Shown: positions 19,148 through 27,222, numbered from the stretch's first letter. The stretch: DNA of 64,000 bases from Roseburia intestinalis L1-82 (GCF_900537995.1 NZ_LR027880.1:697501-761500), one strand, 5' to 3'. Notes: generated from the sequence alone by a model not told the origin. A program made the numbers and translations.

Positions 19148-20083
19148 ATGGCAGTAAATAAAAATGGAATTGTAGTAATTGGTGCAGTATTTGTGGATAT
19201 CAAGGGGTTTCCGGAAGATATTTATATCCCGGATGGGAGAAATGCGGGAAGAATCGAATATATCCATGGAGGTGTCAGCCGTAACGTTGTAGAAGATATC
19301 GCGAATATCGAACTGCGCCCTACATTTTTGGGAATTGTGGATGATTCGGCACTTGGAAGTGATGTCATTCACAAACTGCAGAATCATAAAGTAAATACAG
19401 AATACATGTTAACGATTCCAAATGGAATGGGAACCTGGCTTGCTGTATTTGACCATCGTGGAGATGTTGCCGGTTCAATTTCACAGAGACCGAATCTGAT
19501 GCCGATTCTTGATGTGTTGGAAGAATCCGGGGATGAGATTTTTGAAAATGCTGATTCTGTCGTGATCGAAGTGGATATGGATAAAGAGATCGTAAAAAAA
19601 GTGGTAAGTCTGTGTGAAAAGTTTAAAAAACCGCTTTACGGGGTTGTCAGCAATATGAGTATTGCGGCAGAGAGAAGAGATTTCCTGCGGAAATTTGACT
19701 GTTTTATCTGTAACCAGTTAGAGGCAGGGATGTTCTTTTCGGATGATTACAGCGAAAAGACACCGGAAGCACTCGCAGAAATTCTTGCAGGCTGTGTAAA
19801 ACGTGCCAATATTCCGTCCATGGTTGTGACGATGGGAGGCAAAGGTGCGGTCTATGCAGACCGGGAAGGCACATACGGCATCTGCCCGGCAAAAAAAGTA
19901 CAGGTAAAAGATACGACAGGAGCAGGCGATGCGTTTTGCGCAGGTGTGGCAAGTGGTCTGACATACGGAAAAACCTTAGAGGAAGCGGTGGAGATTGGAA
20001 CACGTCTGGCGGCGTCCGTGATCACGTCATCCGAGAATGTCTGTCCGCGTTTCCTTCCGGCGGAACTTGGAATTGACGCATAA
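19148..20083 (+). CDS. PfkB-family sugar/nucleoside kinase
   Basis: This 311-residue ribokinase-superfamily enzyme transfers phosphate from ATP to a sugar or nucleoside. The N-terminal glycine motif (IEYIHGGVSRNVVEDIAN) and the C-terminal signature DTTGAGDAFCAG (about 256-267, catalytic Asp in GAGD) are both present. The GG-x-SRN-x-E form resembles pseudouridine kinases, but this is not decisive. The start is ambiguous: ATG 19148 is used here; a TTG at 19139 is nearer to the AAAGG. It is the last gene of the TAXI-gltS group, 17 bases after the small repeat protein. Confidence 0.85.
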   Translation: MAVNKNGIVVIGAVFVDIKGFPEDIYIPDGRNAGRIEYIHGGVSRNVVEDIANIELRPTFLGIVDDSALGSDVIHKLQNHKVNTEYMLTIPNGMGTWLAVFDHRGDVAGSISQRPNLMPILDVLEESGDEIFENADSVVIEVDMDKEIVKKVVSLCEKFKKPLYGVVSNMSIAAERRDFLRKFDCFICNQLEAGMFFSDDYSEKTPEALAEILAGCVKRANIPSMVVTMGGKGAVYADREGTYGICPAKKVQVKDTTGAGDAFCAGVASGLTYGKTLEEAVEIGTRLAASVITSSENVCPRFLPAELGIDA

Positions 20084-20248
20084 ACCTGGAAAAATCCGCT
20101 ATATTAAGAATATAAATGTGAAAAGGACGTGTTTCCGAGAATATCGGACATATCTATTTTAATGCCATCAAATCTATGCTAAACTCATGGGCAGAAAGTC
20201 ACGGTTTGAATAAGTACCGGAGCATTACGAAAGATGAGGAGCAGAGTG

Positions 20249-20503
20249 ATGGAGATGGAAAGTGTATTTTTAGACAATCTTCCGGACACAGCCAATATGA
20301 TCTTAAATATTCTGTGGGACAGAAATGAAGAGATGTGTACTGCTGAGTTAACGGAAGCAGTGAATGAAGTGTATAACAGACGCTGGGAAAAAGGTCTGAT
20401 ACAGGAATTTATCAATCTGCTGATCCGGATGGACTATGTGGAGAAGAAAAGGCATGGATTTCGTGTATATTACACTGCATTAGGTTCAGATTATGAATTA
20501 TAA
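20249..20503 (+). CDS. BlaI/MecI/CopY-type winged-helix regulator
   Basis: 84 residues with the fold pattern of penicillinase-repressor-type DNA-binding proteins: DTANMILNILWDRNEEMCTAELTEAVNE (helices 1-2), a recognition helix region around 45-60, and a wing ending in GFRVYYTALGSDYEL. Only the DNA-binding part is present; the usual C-terminal dimerisation segment and protease site of BlaI are short or missing. The ATG follows GAGGAGC at 7 bases. No BlaR1-like sensor is next to it, so the target and signal are unknown. Confidence 0.72.
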   Translation: MEMESVFLDNLPDTANMILNILWDRNEEMCTAELTEAVNEVYNRRWEKGLIQEFINLLIRMDYVEKKRHGFRVYYTALGSDYEL

Positions 20504-20561
20504 AAATATTCTGAAAATTTAAAAGAAATCATAAAATAACAAAAAAACAAATGGATAATAC

Positions 20562-20590
20562 TTGACTTTGCTGATTTATAGTGCTATAAC
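20562..20590 (+). promoter_or_regulatory. Near-consensus promoter of a small basic protein
   Basis: TTGACT at 20562-20567, an exact 17-base spacer, and TATAAC at 20585-20590, 64 bases before the 41-residue ORF. Confidence 0.75.
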
Positions 20591-20654
20591 ATAACCGAAG
20601 CAAGAAAATAAAGTAAAAGGATGAAAGATGATATGCAGAAAGGAAGCGTATAGT

Positions 20655-20780
20655 ATGTCAGATAAGAATCCAAAACATCCATTAAAAAAGAAAAAGGCAG
20701 CAGCCAAGATCAATATTGCAGATCATGCCGCAGTAGAAGAGGCAAGAGAAGCGCATAAGTCAAAGAAACATGTATATTGA
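20655..20780 (+). CDS. Small basic protein, 41 residues, unknown
   Basis: A short reading frame from ATG 20655 with GAAAGGAAG about 11 bases upstream and a near-consensus promoter. The product starts MSDKNPKHPLKKKKAAAKI and ends KSKKHVY; it is lysine- and alanine-rich, soluble, and without cysteine. Its own strong promoter and a weak hairpin/T-run after the stop (20805-20838) make it look like a single-gene transcript. I do not recognise it. Possible roles are nucleic-acid or ribosome binding, but this is a guess from charge alone. Confidence 0.6.
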   Translation: MSDKNPKHPLKKKKAAAKINIADHAAVEEAREAHKSKKHVY

Positions 20781-20921
20781 TCACAGGTTACAAAGTAGAT
20801 GAGAGATGCCCGGAGTCGCAAGACCCTGGGTATTTTTTGATTTATGGGAAATTAAAGGTTTCTTTCTTTACAAATTAAAAAAGATATATTACGATAATTC
20901 CCGGTAGAAAGGATGAGGTTT

Positions 20922-21407
20922 ATGAAAGAATTACTTTATGGCATTGTGGAACTGCTCGCGAAGATACATAGTTATCTGCTCCGGTTCAATGATGCATACG
21001 AATACAATTTCAGTGATAAGGAATTGCATTTTTTAGTCATTGGAATTTTGGGAATGATGTTTATTTTTGTGGTGTATCCTGTTTTTAAATGGCTCGCAAA
21101 ACACGATCATGTGATGGTGATCGCATGGATTTATGTTTTTACACTGATCATCGTGATCACATTTGCGATTGAGATCGGACAGAAGGTGACGAATACCGGC
21201 AATATGGAATTTGCAGATATCGTATTTGGAGTAGTCGGGTTTATCGTGATGTTTTTTATTTTTGCGGTCATCCGGGAGATTTATAAAGGAATCGTAAGTC
21301 TGATCCGGGATGTGGCGCATCAGGATCAAAACCGCAGCAAAAAGAGACATCAGAGAGTGTATGACGAATATGAAGAAGATGTCATGGATGAGGATGACGA
21401 AGAATAA
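20922..21407 (+). CDS. Predicted membrane protein, unknown function
   Basis: 161 residues with an amphipathic N terminus, about three hydrophobic segments (near 35-55, 65-87 and 100-125), and a charged tail that turns from basic (QNRSKKRHQR) to strongly acidic (EEDVMDEDDEE). The start at 20922 is chosen over ATG 20913, which abuts the GAAAGG ribosome site. It lies 60 bases before the YitT gene. I do not recognise a family. Confidence 0.75.
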   Translation: MKELLYGIVELLAKIHSYLLRFNDAYEYNFSDKELHFLVIGILGMMFIFVVYPVFKWLAKHDHVMVIAWIYVFTLIIVITFAIEIGQKVTNTGNMEFADIVFGVVGFIVMFFIFAVIREIYKGIVSLIRDVAHQDQNRSKKRHQRVYDEYEEDVMDEDDEE

Positions 21408-21466
21408 CTACGGAGAGACATCCGTGTGAAGAATAAGATTTTTCACATGCAGGAATGGAGAGTTTT

Positions 21467-22351
21467 ATGCGACAGATTTTAAAAAGAATTGTGGAAACAT
21501 TGGTTGTGATATTTGGAAACTGCATTTATGCATTTGGAATTGCAATGTTTATTCTGCCAAGCGGGCTGATCACCGGTGGAACGACCGGTATCGCACTGTT
21601 TGTCAATGATGTTTTCCACACGCCGGTCACCGTGTTTGTATTTGTATTTAATACCATTATGTTTCTGATCGGATTTTTTGCATTCGGGTGGAAGTTTGCG
21701 GCAAATACGATTGTCAGCACATTCAGCTACCCGATTGCACTCGAACTGATCACAAGGCTGCTTGGGGGTTACCGGATTACCGATGACCTGATCTTGTGTA
21801 CTGTTTTTGGCGGTATTTGTATCGGGGCAGCGATCGGACTTGTCATCCGGATGGGGGCTTCCACGGGCGGCATGGATATTCCGCCGCTGATCTTAAATAA
21901 GTATTTTAAGATTCCGGTGTCAAGTTCCATCTATGTATTTGATATGCTGATCTTACTCCTTCAGGTATTTCACAGCACAGGTGAACAGGTACTCTATGGC
22001 ATTCTGCTTGTGATCGTATACAGCGCAGTGCTGGATAAATGTCTGATGCTTGGAACTACGAAAATGCAGATCAAGGTCGTCAGCAGCCATATTGATGAGA
22101 TCCGCACAGCGGTATTAAAAGATATTGACCGCGGTGTGACACTGTTAAACAGCGAGACAGGGTTCTTAAGAAATAACACGATGATGCTTCTGACCGTGGT
22201 ATCCATGCGTGAGCTTGCCAAAACGGAAAAACTGATTCATGAAGTAGACCCGGATGCCTTTGTGGTTATCAATAAAGTCAGTGAAGTGTCGGGAAGAGGT
22301 TTTTCGAGCAAGAAGAGATATTTAAAACAGACCGGGGATGTGGAAGGTTAA
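21467..22351 (+). CDS. YitT-family membrane protein
   Basis: 294 residues. The N-terminal two thirds are a five-helix membrane unit with the family pattern FGNCIYAFGIAMFILPSGLITGGTTG and GASTGGMDIPPLILNKYF. The C-terminal 80 residues form the cytoplasmic DUF2179 domain (TRGVTLLNSETGFL-like; here DRGVTLLNSETGF). Function of the family is not settled. The ATG at 21467 sits 6 bases after GGAG; an in-frame ATG 12 bases earlier is less likely. The LysR gene follows after 12 bases, so the two may share a transcript. Confidence 0.88.
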   Translation: MRQILKRIVETLVVIFGNCIYAFGIAMFILPSGLITGGTTGIALFVNDVFHTPVTVFVFVFNTIMFLIGFFAFGWKFAANTIVSTFSYPIALELITRLLGGYRITDDLILCTVFGGICIGAAIGLVIRMGASTGGMDIPPLILNKYFKIPVSSSIYVFDMLILLLQVFHSTGEQVLYGILLVIVYSAVLDKCLMLGTTKMQIKVVSSHIDEIRTAVLKDIDRGVTLLNSETGFLRNNTMMLLTVVSMRELAKTEKLIHEVDPDAFVVINKVSEVSGRGFSSKKRYLKQTGDVEG

Positions 22352-22363
22352 AGGGAGGATCAG

Positions 22364-23269
22364 ATGACACTGCAGCAGTTAAAATATGCATTGACGATCG
22401 CGGACTGCGGATCGATGAATGAGGCGGCAAAGACACTATTTCTTTCCCAGCCGAGTCTCTCAGAGACGATCCGGGAACTTGAAACGGAGATCGGGTTTGA
22501 TCTGTTTGTGCGTTCTAACCGGGGAATCCTGGTGACACCGGAGGGGGAAGAGTTTTTAGGATATGCAAGACAGGTCACGGAGCAGTTTACACTGCTCACT
22601 TCCCGCTATATCGACAAGCAGGTCAAAGAAAAGTTCAGCGTATCCATGCAGCACTATACATTTGCAGTCAAGGCATTTGTGGAGACGGTAAAACAGGCTG
22701 GAATGGAACAGTATGAATTTGCAGTCCATGAGACCACCACTTATGATGTACTTGAGAATGTAAAAAATTTCCGGAGTGAGATCGGGGTTTTATATCTGAA
22801 TGATTTCAATGAGAAAGTCATGAATAAGATCATCAGAGAACACGGATTGGAATTTATTGAACTGTTTTCCTGCGACACCTATGTCTATCTCTGGTCCGGG
22901 CATCCGCTGGCAAAACAGGAAGTGATCTCGATGGAAGAACTCGATGCGTATCCATGTCTTTCTTTTGATCAGGGCGAACACCATTCGCTTTATCTGGCGG
23001 AGGAAATGAAGAGTACTTATGATTATAAAAGACTCATCAAGGCAAATGACCGTGCCACGCTTCTGAATCTGATGATTGGATTAAATGCCTATACGCTCTG
23101 TTCCGGAATTATCTGTGAGGAACTAAACGGCAGTGACTATATGGCAATCCCGTTAAAGGAAACGGAGAAAATGCGCATTGGCTATGTGAAGCGGAAAGGG
23201 GCAAAAGTCAGCCATATCGGGGAGATCTATATCGAAGAATTAAAAAAATACAGGGAAAATGTGATGTAA
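22364..23269 (+). CDS. LysR-family regulator, probable methionine/sulfur control (MtaR/CmbR-like)
   Basis: 301 residues. The N-terminal winged helix-turn-helix (about 1-60: LKYALTIADCGSMNEAAKTL, then LSQPSLSETIRELETEIG) is the LysR hallmark, followed by the two-lobe effector domain. It directly precedes the met leader and metNIQ, and a perfect 9-3-9 palindrome lies 4 bases after its stop. That context, and the resemblance of the palindrome to the streptococcal Met-box, suggest it activates methionine uptake. The effector is unknown; O-acetylserine or homocysteine are effectors of related proteins. Starts at ATG after GGGAGGATCAG. Confidence 0.85.
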   Translation: MTLQQLKYALTIADCGSMNEAAKTLFLSQPSLSETIRELETEIGFDLFVRSNRGILVTPEGEEFLGYARQVTEQFTLLTSRYIDKQVKEKFSVSMQHYTFAVKAFVETVKQAGMEQYEFAVHETTTYDVLENVKNFRSEIGVLYLNDFNEKVMNKIIREHGLEFIELFSCDTYVYLWSGHPLAKQEVISMEELDAYPCLSFDQGEHHSLYLAEEMKSTYDYKRLIKANDRATLLNLMIGLNAYTLCSGIICEELNGSDYMAIPLKETEKMRIGYVKRKGAKVSHIGEIYIEELKKYRENVM

Positions 23270-23272
23270 TCA

Positions 23273-23293
23273 GTTATAGGTGAAACCTATAAC
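23273..23293. promoter_or_regulatory. Met-box-like palindrome (candidate LysR operator)
   Basis: GTTATAGGT, spacer GAA, then ACCTATAAC: a perfect 9-3-9 inverted repeat. Its core TATAGGT...ACCTATA resembles the streptococcal MtaR/MetR Met-box (TATAGTTT...AAACTATA). It lies 20 bases upstream of the -35 box, where LysR proteins normally bind to activate. Confidence 0.65.
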
Positions 23294-23312
23294 CAACTCA
23301 AGGTTTCCAATA

Positions 23313-23342
23313 TTAACACTTTCTGTAACTACCTGTTATAAT
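23313..23342 (+). promoter_or_regulatory. Promoter of the met leader transcript
   Basis: TTAACA at 23313-23318, an 18-base spacer, and TGT-TATAAT ending at 23342 (extended -10). The poor -35 fits a promoter that needs an activator. Confidence 0.65.
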
Positions 23343-23391
23343 AAGGACTATCAAATCAAGACAGAGCAGTAGGAGAAAGGAGAGATCAGAT

Positions 23392-23508
23392 ATGCGTACA
23401 GAAATTAAGACCTATACAACAGCAGACAAAATGATGATGACAGGATCCATGTGCGGCATGATGTGTATGTGCTGTATGGGACGATTTCGTGTGCGGAAAG
23501 ATATCTGA
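23392..23508 (+). CDS. Met/Cys-rich leader peptide upstream of metNIQ
   Basis: A 38-codon ORF with a strong ribosome site (GAAAGGAGAG). Of 38 residues, 9 are Met and 4 are Cys, clustered at residues 14-29 (MMMTGSMCGMMCMCCM). The stop codon lies within the 5' arm of a candidate antiterminator (23495-23507), and a strong terminator follows before metN. The composition and geometry are those of a classical attenuation leader such as trpL or hisL, here sensing charged tRNA-Met and/or tRNA-Cys. It is unlikely to act as a protein. It is too short for routine gene callers. Confidence 0.78.
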   Translation: MRTEIKTYTTADKMMMTGSMCGMMCMCCMGRFRVRKDI

Positions 23509-23568
23509 TTTTATGCGTTGATAGAAAATGTAAAACAGATGTTTCCGCGAGGGAGCATCTGTTTTTTT
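23495..23568 (+). promoter_or_regulatory. Transcription attenuator (antiterminator/terminator) before metN
   Basis: Terminator: a 13-bp stem, AACAGATGTTTCC at 23534-23546 against GGGAGCATCTGTT at 23551-23563, closed by the GNRA loop GCGA and followed by seven T (23562-23568). Competing structure: GGAAA (23495-23499) and ATCTG (23503-23507), which overlap the leader stop codon, can pair with TTTCC (23542-23546) and CAGAT (23536-23540), that is, the 5' arm of the terminator. A ribosome stalled on the Met/Cys codons leaves 23495-23507 free and favours read-through; a ribosome at the stop covers it and favours termination. The pairing was found by eye. Confidence 0.72.
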
Positions 23569-23650
23569 GCCTTAAAATAAAATTTGTGTTAATATGGAGC
23601 GCGGAGTGCAGACAGGTGCTCACATAGGGCAGGAAGAAAGGAGAACATGT

Positions 23651-24688
23651 ATGGCAGCAATTGAGGTCAGACATCTCTATAAAAGGTTTGAACAAAAGGG
23701 AGTGACCGTTGAGGCATTAAGTGATATCAATCTGACGGTGGAGCAGGGCGATATCTACGGAATCATCGGTATGTCGGGAGCTGGAAAAAGTACACTGGTA
23801 CGATGCTTAAATTTCTTAGAGAAACCGACAGAAGGTCAGGTGCTGATCGAGGGTCAGGAATTAGGAGCATTGACAGAGAAGGAATTAAGAGGGCAGCGCA
23901 GCGATATTGCGATGATTTTTCAGAATTTTAATCTTCTGATGCAAAAGAGTGTACTTGACAATGTATGTTTCCCGATGCAGATTCAGGGAAAGAAAAAGAA
24001 AGAGGCGAGAGAAAGAGCGAGAGAACTGTTAAAAACGGTTGGCCTTTCCGAAAAAGAAAAGGCATATCCGGCACAGCTTTCCGGAGGACAGAGACAGAGA
24101 GTTGCGATCGCAAGAGCACTTGCTTCCGATCCGAAGATTTTACTTTGCGATGAGGCGACCAGCGCATTAGATCCACAGACAACCGCTTCGATCCTATCGC
24201 TGCTAAAAGAGATCAATGAAAAACTTGGCATCACGATCGTGATCATCACACATCAGATGTCAGTGATCCGTGAGATCTGCAGCCATGTGGCGATCATTGA
24301 ACATGGTGTGTTAGTGGAAGACGGACTTGTGGAGGATATCTTTTCCCATCCGAAATCCAAAGCTGCAAAGGAACTGATCTTAAGGGATCAGCCGGGGAAT
24401 AACAATGCACCATTGGCAAATGCAGTTCAGGAGCGCATGCAGGGAGATAAAAAGATCCGAATCGTCTTTTCTGAAAATTCCGCATTTGAGCCGGTCATTG
24501 CAAACATGATCTTACAGTTTAAAACACCGGTCAATATTTTAAGGGCAGACACCAAGAATGTCGGCGGTGTAGCCAAGGGAGAAATGATTTTAGGACTTCC
24601 GGAGGATAGACATTTACAGGTGGATATTGAGGAATATTTAAAAGAAAAAGGACTCGCAGTTGAGGAGGTGACCGAAGATGTGGAATGA
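23651..24688 (+). CDS. metN: Methionine ABC transporter ATP-binding protein MetN
   Basis: 345 residues. The ABC domain has Walker A GMSGAGKST at 40-48, the Q-loop near MIFQNFN, signature LSGGQRQRVAIARAL and Walker B ILLCDEATSALD (near 160-172). The C-terminal 80 residues form the NIL (ACT-like) domain, which in MetN binds methionine and inhibits transport from inside. The ATG at 23651 follows GAAAGGAG. It is the first structural gene after the attenuator and overlaps metI by 11 bases. It energises uptake of L- and D-methionine with MetI and MetQ. Confidence 0.95.
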   Translation: MAAIEVRHLYKRFEQKGVTVEALSDINLTVEQGDIYGIIGMSGAGKSTLVRCLNFLEKPTEGQVLIEGQELGALTEKELRGQRSDIAMIFQNFNLLMQKSVLDNVCFPMQIQGKKKKEARERARELLKTVGLSEKEKAYPAQLSGGQRQRVAIARALASDPKILLCDEATSALDPQTTASILSLLKEINEKLGITIVIITHQMSVIREICSHVAIIEHGVLVEDGLVEDIFSHPKSKAAKELILRDQPGNNNAPLANAVQERMQGDKKIRIVFSENSAFEPVIANMILQFKTPVNILRADTKNVGGVAKGEMILGLPEDRHLQVDIEEYLKEKGLAVEEVTEDVE

Positions 24689-25337
24689 GCAGATTATCAT
24701 GATGCTGTTAGAGGGCATCAAGGACACACTTTATATGACATTGACATCGACACTGATCGGTTATGTGATCGGACTTCCGATGGGAATTCTTTTAACGGTC
24801 ACTGACAAAGATGGAATTCATCCGAATACAGCAGTTTACAAGGTATTAGACGTGATCGCAAACCTGATCCGAAGCGTACCGTTTTTGATTTTGCTGATCG
24901 TGCTGATTCCGTTTACGAGATTTCTGATCGGAAGAAGCTATGGTCCGACAGCGACGATCGTACCGCTTGTCATAGCAGCGGCACCATATATTGCACGAAT
25001 GGTGGAGTCTTCCTTAAAGGAAGTGGACGCAGGTGTCATTGAGGCAGCGCGTTCCATGGGAGCATCCAATTTTACCATTGTAACAAAAGTTATGTTAGTG
25101 GAAGCGCGTACATCCCTGATCGTAGGGGCAACCATTTCACTTGGAACAATTTTAGGATATTCCGCAATGGCGGGAACCGTCGGCGGCGGTGGACTTGGAG
25201 ATATCGCAATCCGCTATGGTTATACCAGATGGCAGACCGATATCATGATCGTAACGGTTATTTTACTGGTAATTTTATTCCAGATATTCCAGACGATCGG
25301 CATGAAGCTTGCGAGCAATTTAGATCGCAGAAAATAA
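24678..25337 (+). CDS. metI: Methionine ABC transporter permease MetI
   Basis: 219 residues with five hydrophobic segments. The cytoplasmic EAA loop that docks on MetN is visible as EAARSMGASNFTIVTKVMLVE (about 118-138, shown here as EAARSMGAS to start). The sequence start, MWNEQIIMMLLEGIKDTLYM, is typical of MetI. GAGGAGG lies just upstream within the end of metN. It forms the membrane channel of the methionine importer. Confidence 0.95.
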   Translation: MWNEQIIMMLLEGIKDTLYMTLTSTLIGYVIGLPMGILLTVTDKDGIHPNTAVYKVLDVIANLIRSVPFLILLIVLIPFTRFLIGRSYGPTATIVPLVIAAAPYIARMVESSLKEVDAGVIEAARSMGASNFTIVTKVMLVEARTSLIVGATISLGTILGYSAMAGTVGGGGLGDIAIRYGYTRWQTDIMIVTVILLVILFQIFQTIGMKLASNLDRRK

Positions 25338-25366
25338 ACGTAAACAATGTTTTTTAACATTTGTAT

Positions 25367-25538
25367 AAACAAGGAGTAAAATCCTGCCCAATGTGTTGGG
25401 CATTGCTCCATGCAAGAGGCACATGCTATGCAAGCTATTGAGCATAGCATGCATAGCAGACATTTTGCTCCGCAAAACAAGGAGTAAAATCCTCTGCTCC
25501 TGCAAAGGCAGTCGCATTTTGCTCCGCAAAACAAGGAG
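25367..25538 (+). repeat. Repeat-rich spacer between metI and metQ
   Basis: The 211-base spacer carries three copies of AAACAAGGAG, at 25367, 25475 and 25529 (spacings 108 and 54). Copies 1 and 2 continue as TAAAATCCT, so their AGGA can fold with TCCT; copy 3 is the real metQ ribosome site. The 24-base block starting CATTTTGCTCCGCAAAAC occurs at 25461-25484 and 25515-25538. Perfect hairpins are TGCCCAA/TTGGGCA (25385-25402), ATGCTATGC/GCATAGCAT (25423-25450) and TTTTGC/GCAAAA twice. No gene is needed to explain it. Confidence 0.75.
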
Positions 25539-25548
25539 GATTCATATT

Positions 25549-26484
25549 ATGAAAAAAAGAGTACTTACCACAATCTTAGCAGGCGTTTTAGCAGTATCTG
25601 CATTCGCAGGATGCGGCAGCAGCAACACAGCAGGCAATGCAGCTGCAGATAATAACGCAGCAGCAGAAACAAATGATGCAGCAGTTGCAGACACCACTGC
25701 AGCAGAAAGTGAAGCAGCCGAGAGCGTAGCTGACACACAGACAACAGAGGGCGGTACGATTACCGTAGCAGCTTCTGCAACACCACATGCAGAGATCTTA
25801 GAGGAAGCAAAGAAGATCCTTGCAGATCAGGGATGGGACTTAGAGATCACAATTTTTGATGATTACGTACTTCCAAACGAGGTAGTAGAGAGCGGCGAGT
25901 TCGACGCAAACTACTTCCAGCACATTCCTTACTTAGAGAACTTCAACGCAGAGAAAGGTACACACCTTGTCAATGCAGGAGGCATTCACTACGAGCCATT
26001 CGGAATTTATCCGGGAACAAAGAAAGATCTCTCTGAGTTAGCAGACGGCGATACGATCGCAGTACCAAACGATACCACAAACGAGGCAAGAGCATTATTA
26101 CTGTTACAGGATAACGGCATCATCACTTTAAAAGACGGCGCCGGCTTAGAGGCAACTGTCAACGATATCGCTGAGAACCCGCACAACGTAAAGATCGAAG
26201 AGCTCGCAGCAGAACAGGTAGCAAGAGTGGCACCGGAAGTTGCATTCGTTGTATTAAACGGTAACTACGCATTACAGGCAGGTTACTCTGTAGCACAGGA
26301 TTCCTTAGCATACGAGACATCTGATTCTGAGGCAGCAAAAACATATGTAAATGTCATCGCTGTAAAAGAAGGAAACGAGAACAACCCTGGCATCCAGGCA
26401 CTTGTAAAAGTATTAAAATCTGATGACATCAAGAAATTCATTAACGATACTTATGATGGAGCAGTTATTCCGTTTGAGGACTAA
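25549..26484 (+). CDS. metQ: Methionine-binding lipoprotein MetQ
   Basis: 311 residues. A lipoprotein signal (MKKRVLTTILAGVLAVSAFAG then Cys near residue 22) is followed by a long Ala/Asn/Thr/Glu linker. The NlpA/MetQ domain begins at ITVAASATPHAEILEEAKKIL, with DYVLPNEVVESGEFDANYFQHIPYL-type features (for example FQHIPYL). It captures methionine outside the membrane for MetNI. The ATG at 25549 follows AACAAGGAGGATTCAT; the frame is open for 52 codons upstream but those lie in the repeat spacer and lack a ribosome site. Its codon use favours GCA, TTA and AAC strongly, as in highly expressed genes. Confidence 0.95.
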   Translation: MKKRVLTTILAGVLAVSAFAGCGSSNTAGNAAADNNAAAETNDAAVADTTAAESEAAESVADTQTTEGGTITVAASATPHAEILEEAKKILADQGWDLEITIFDDYVLPNEVVESGEFDANYFQHIPYLENFNAEKGTHLVNAGGIHYEPFGIYPGTKKDLSELADGDTIAVPNDTTNEARALLLLQDNGIITLKDGAGLEATVNDIAENPHNVKIEELAAEQVARVAPEVAFVVLNGNYALQAGYSVAQDSLAYETSDSEAAKTYVNVIAVKEGNENNPGIQALVKVLKSDDIKKFINDTYDGAVIPFED

Positions 26485-26545
26485 TTGAGACAGAAAGTTT
26501 TTAGGCTTTATAGATAAGTCGATGGAAAACATAGCAGAATGATAG

Positions 26546-26602
26546 ATACCGGATAAAGAACGCAGAAAGTTTTGGAACTGCGTCTTTATCCGGTATTTTT
26601 TT
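26546..26602 (+). terminator. Terminator of the met operon
   Basis: A long stem formed by ATACCGGATAAAG(AA)CGCAG and CTGCGTCTTTATCCGGTAT, with a short loop, is followed by a T run. It closes metNIQ. Confidence 0.93.
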
Positions 26603-26716
26603 GTGGTAGTGGTTTATAAATTTTTCATAATAAAATGATTGAGATGTGTTTTTTGATGTAGTATATTATAAATATAGTTCTTAATAGTCAAAAATACAAT
26701 TCAAAAGTAAATCAAT

Positions 26717-27222
26717 ATGGTTATCAAATGGACTGTAATGAAAAATAGAAAGACTTATGAAAATACATTAAGTATTATTTTAGATGAACTGGATATTAAG
26801 ATGGAGGAGGTTAAGGTAGAGCAGGTTATTTTAAATCGTTACGGAAAAAGGGCGATACGTTTGGATGCGTGGGGGAAAACCGTTGATAACAGGCAGATCA
26901 ATATGGAAATGGAAAATAATATGCATGATGATGTGAAGAAATAACAGGATTACATCTTGAGGATGGTACAACAAAAATTTTCTTAAATATGGCAAGTAAA
27001 AATGGTTCCAAAGAGTTGATGAGTTTGTTACAATATATGAAAGATACACGATTAGATAATTCTGAAATTAAGGTAAAGGATGAACGGCTTATAGAGCTTG
27101 ACAGGATTGTATCAGAGGTAAAAGAATCAGAAGAATGGGAGGCAGTGGAGATGAACATTCTTGAGGTTGGAATCAGTAATGGCGAAATGAAAAAGCTGGT
27201 TGGAGTATCTGAAAATACGTAA
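26717..27222 (+). pseudogene. Decayed Rpn/PD-(D/E)XK-type transposase-like gene
   Basis: Two short frames on the same strand together resemble the Rpn-family recombination-promoting nuclease/putative transposase proteins common in Lachnospiraceae. The N-terminal piece (26717-26944) has NRYGKRAIRLDAWGKTVDNRQINMEME, where the D...E motif of the nuclease belongs. The C-terminal piece (from about 26945, before ATG 26989) reads LHLEDGTTKIFLNMASKN, then the helical region to 27222. The central nuclease section of about 100 residues is missing and the frames differ, so the gene is broken. Confidence 0.65.

Noticed and set aside
25393..25548. N-terminal extension of metQ by 52 codons
   Set aside because: It covers the repeat spacer and would bury the lipoprotein signal; the ATG at 25549 has an ideal ribosome site.
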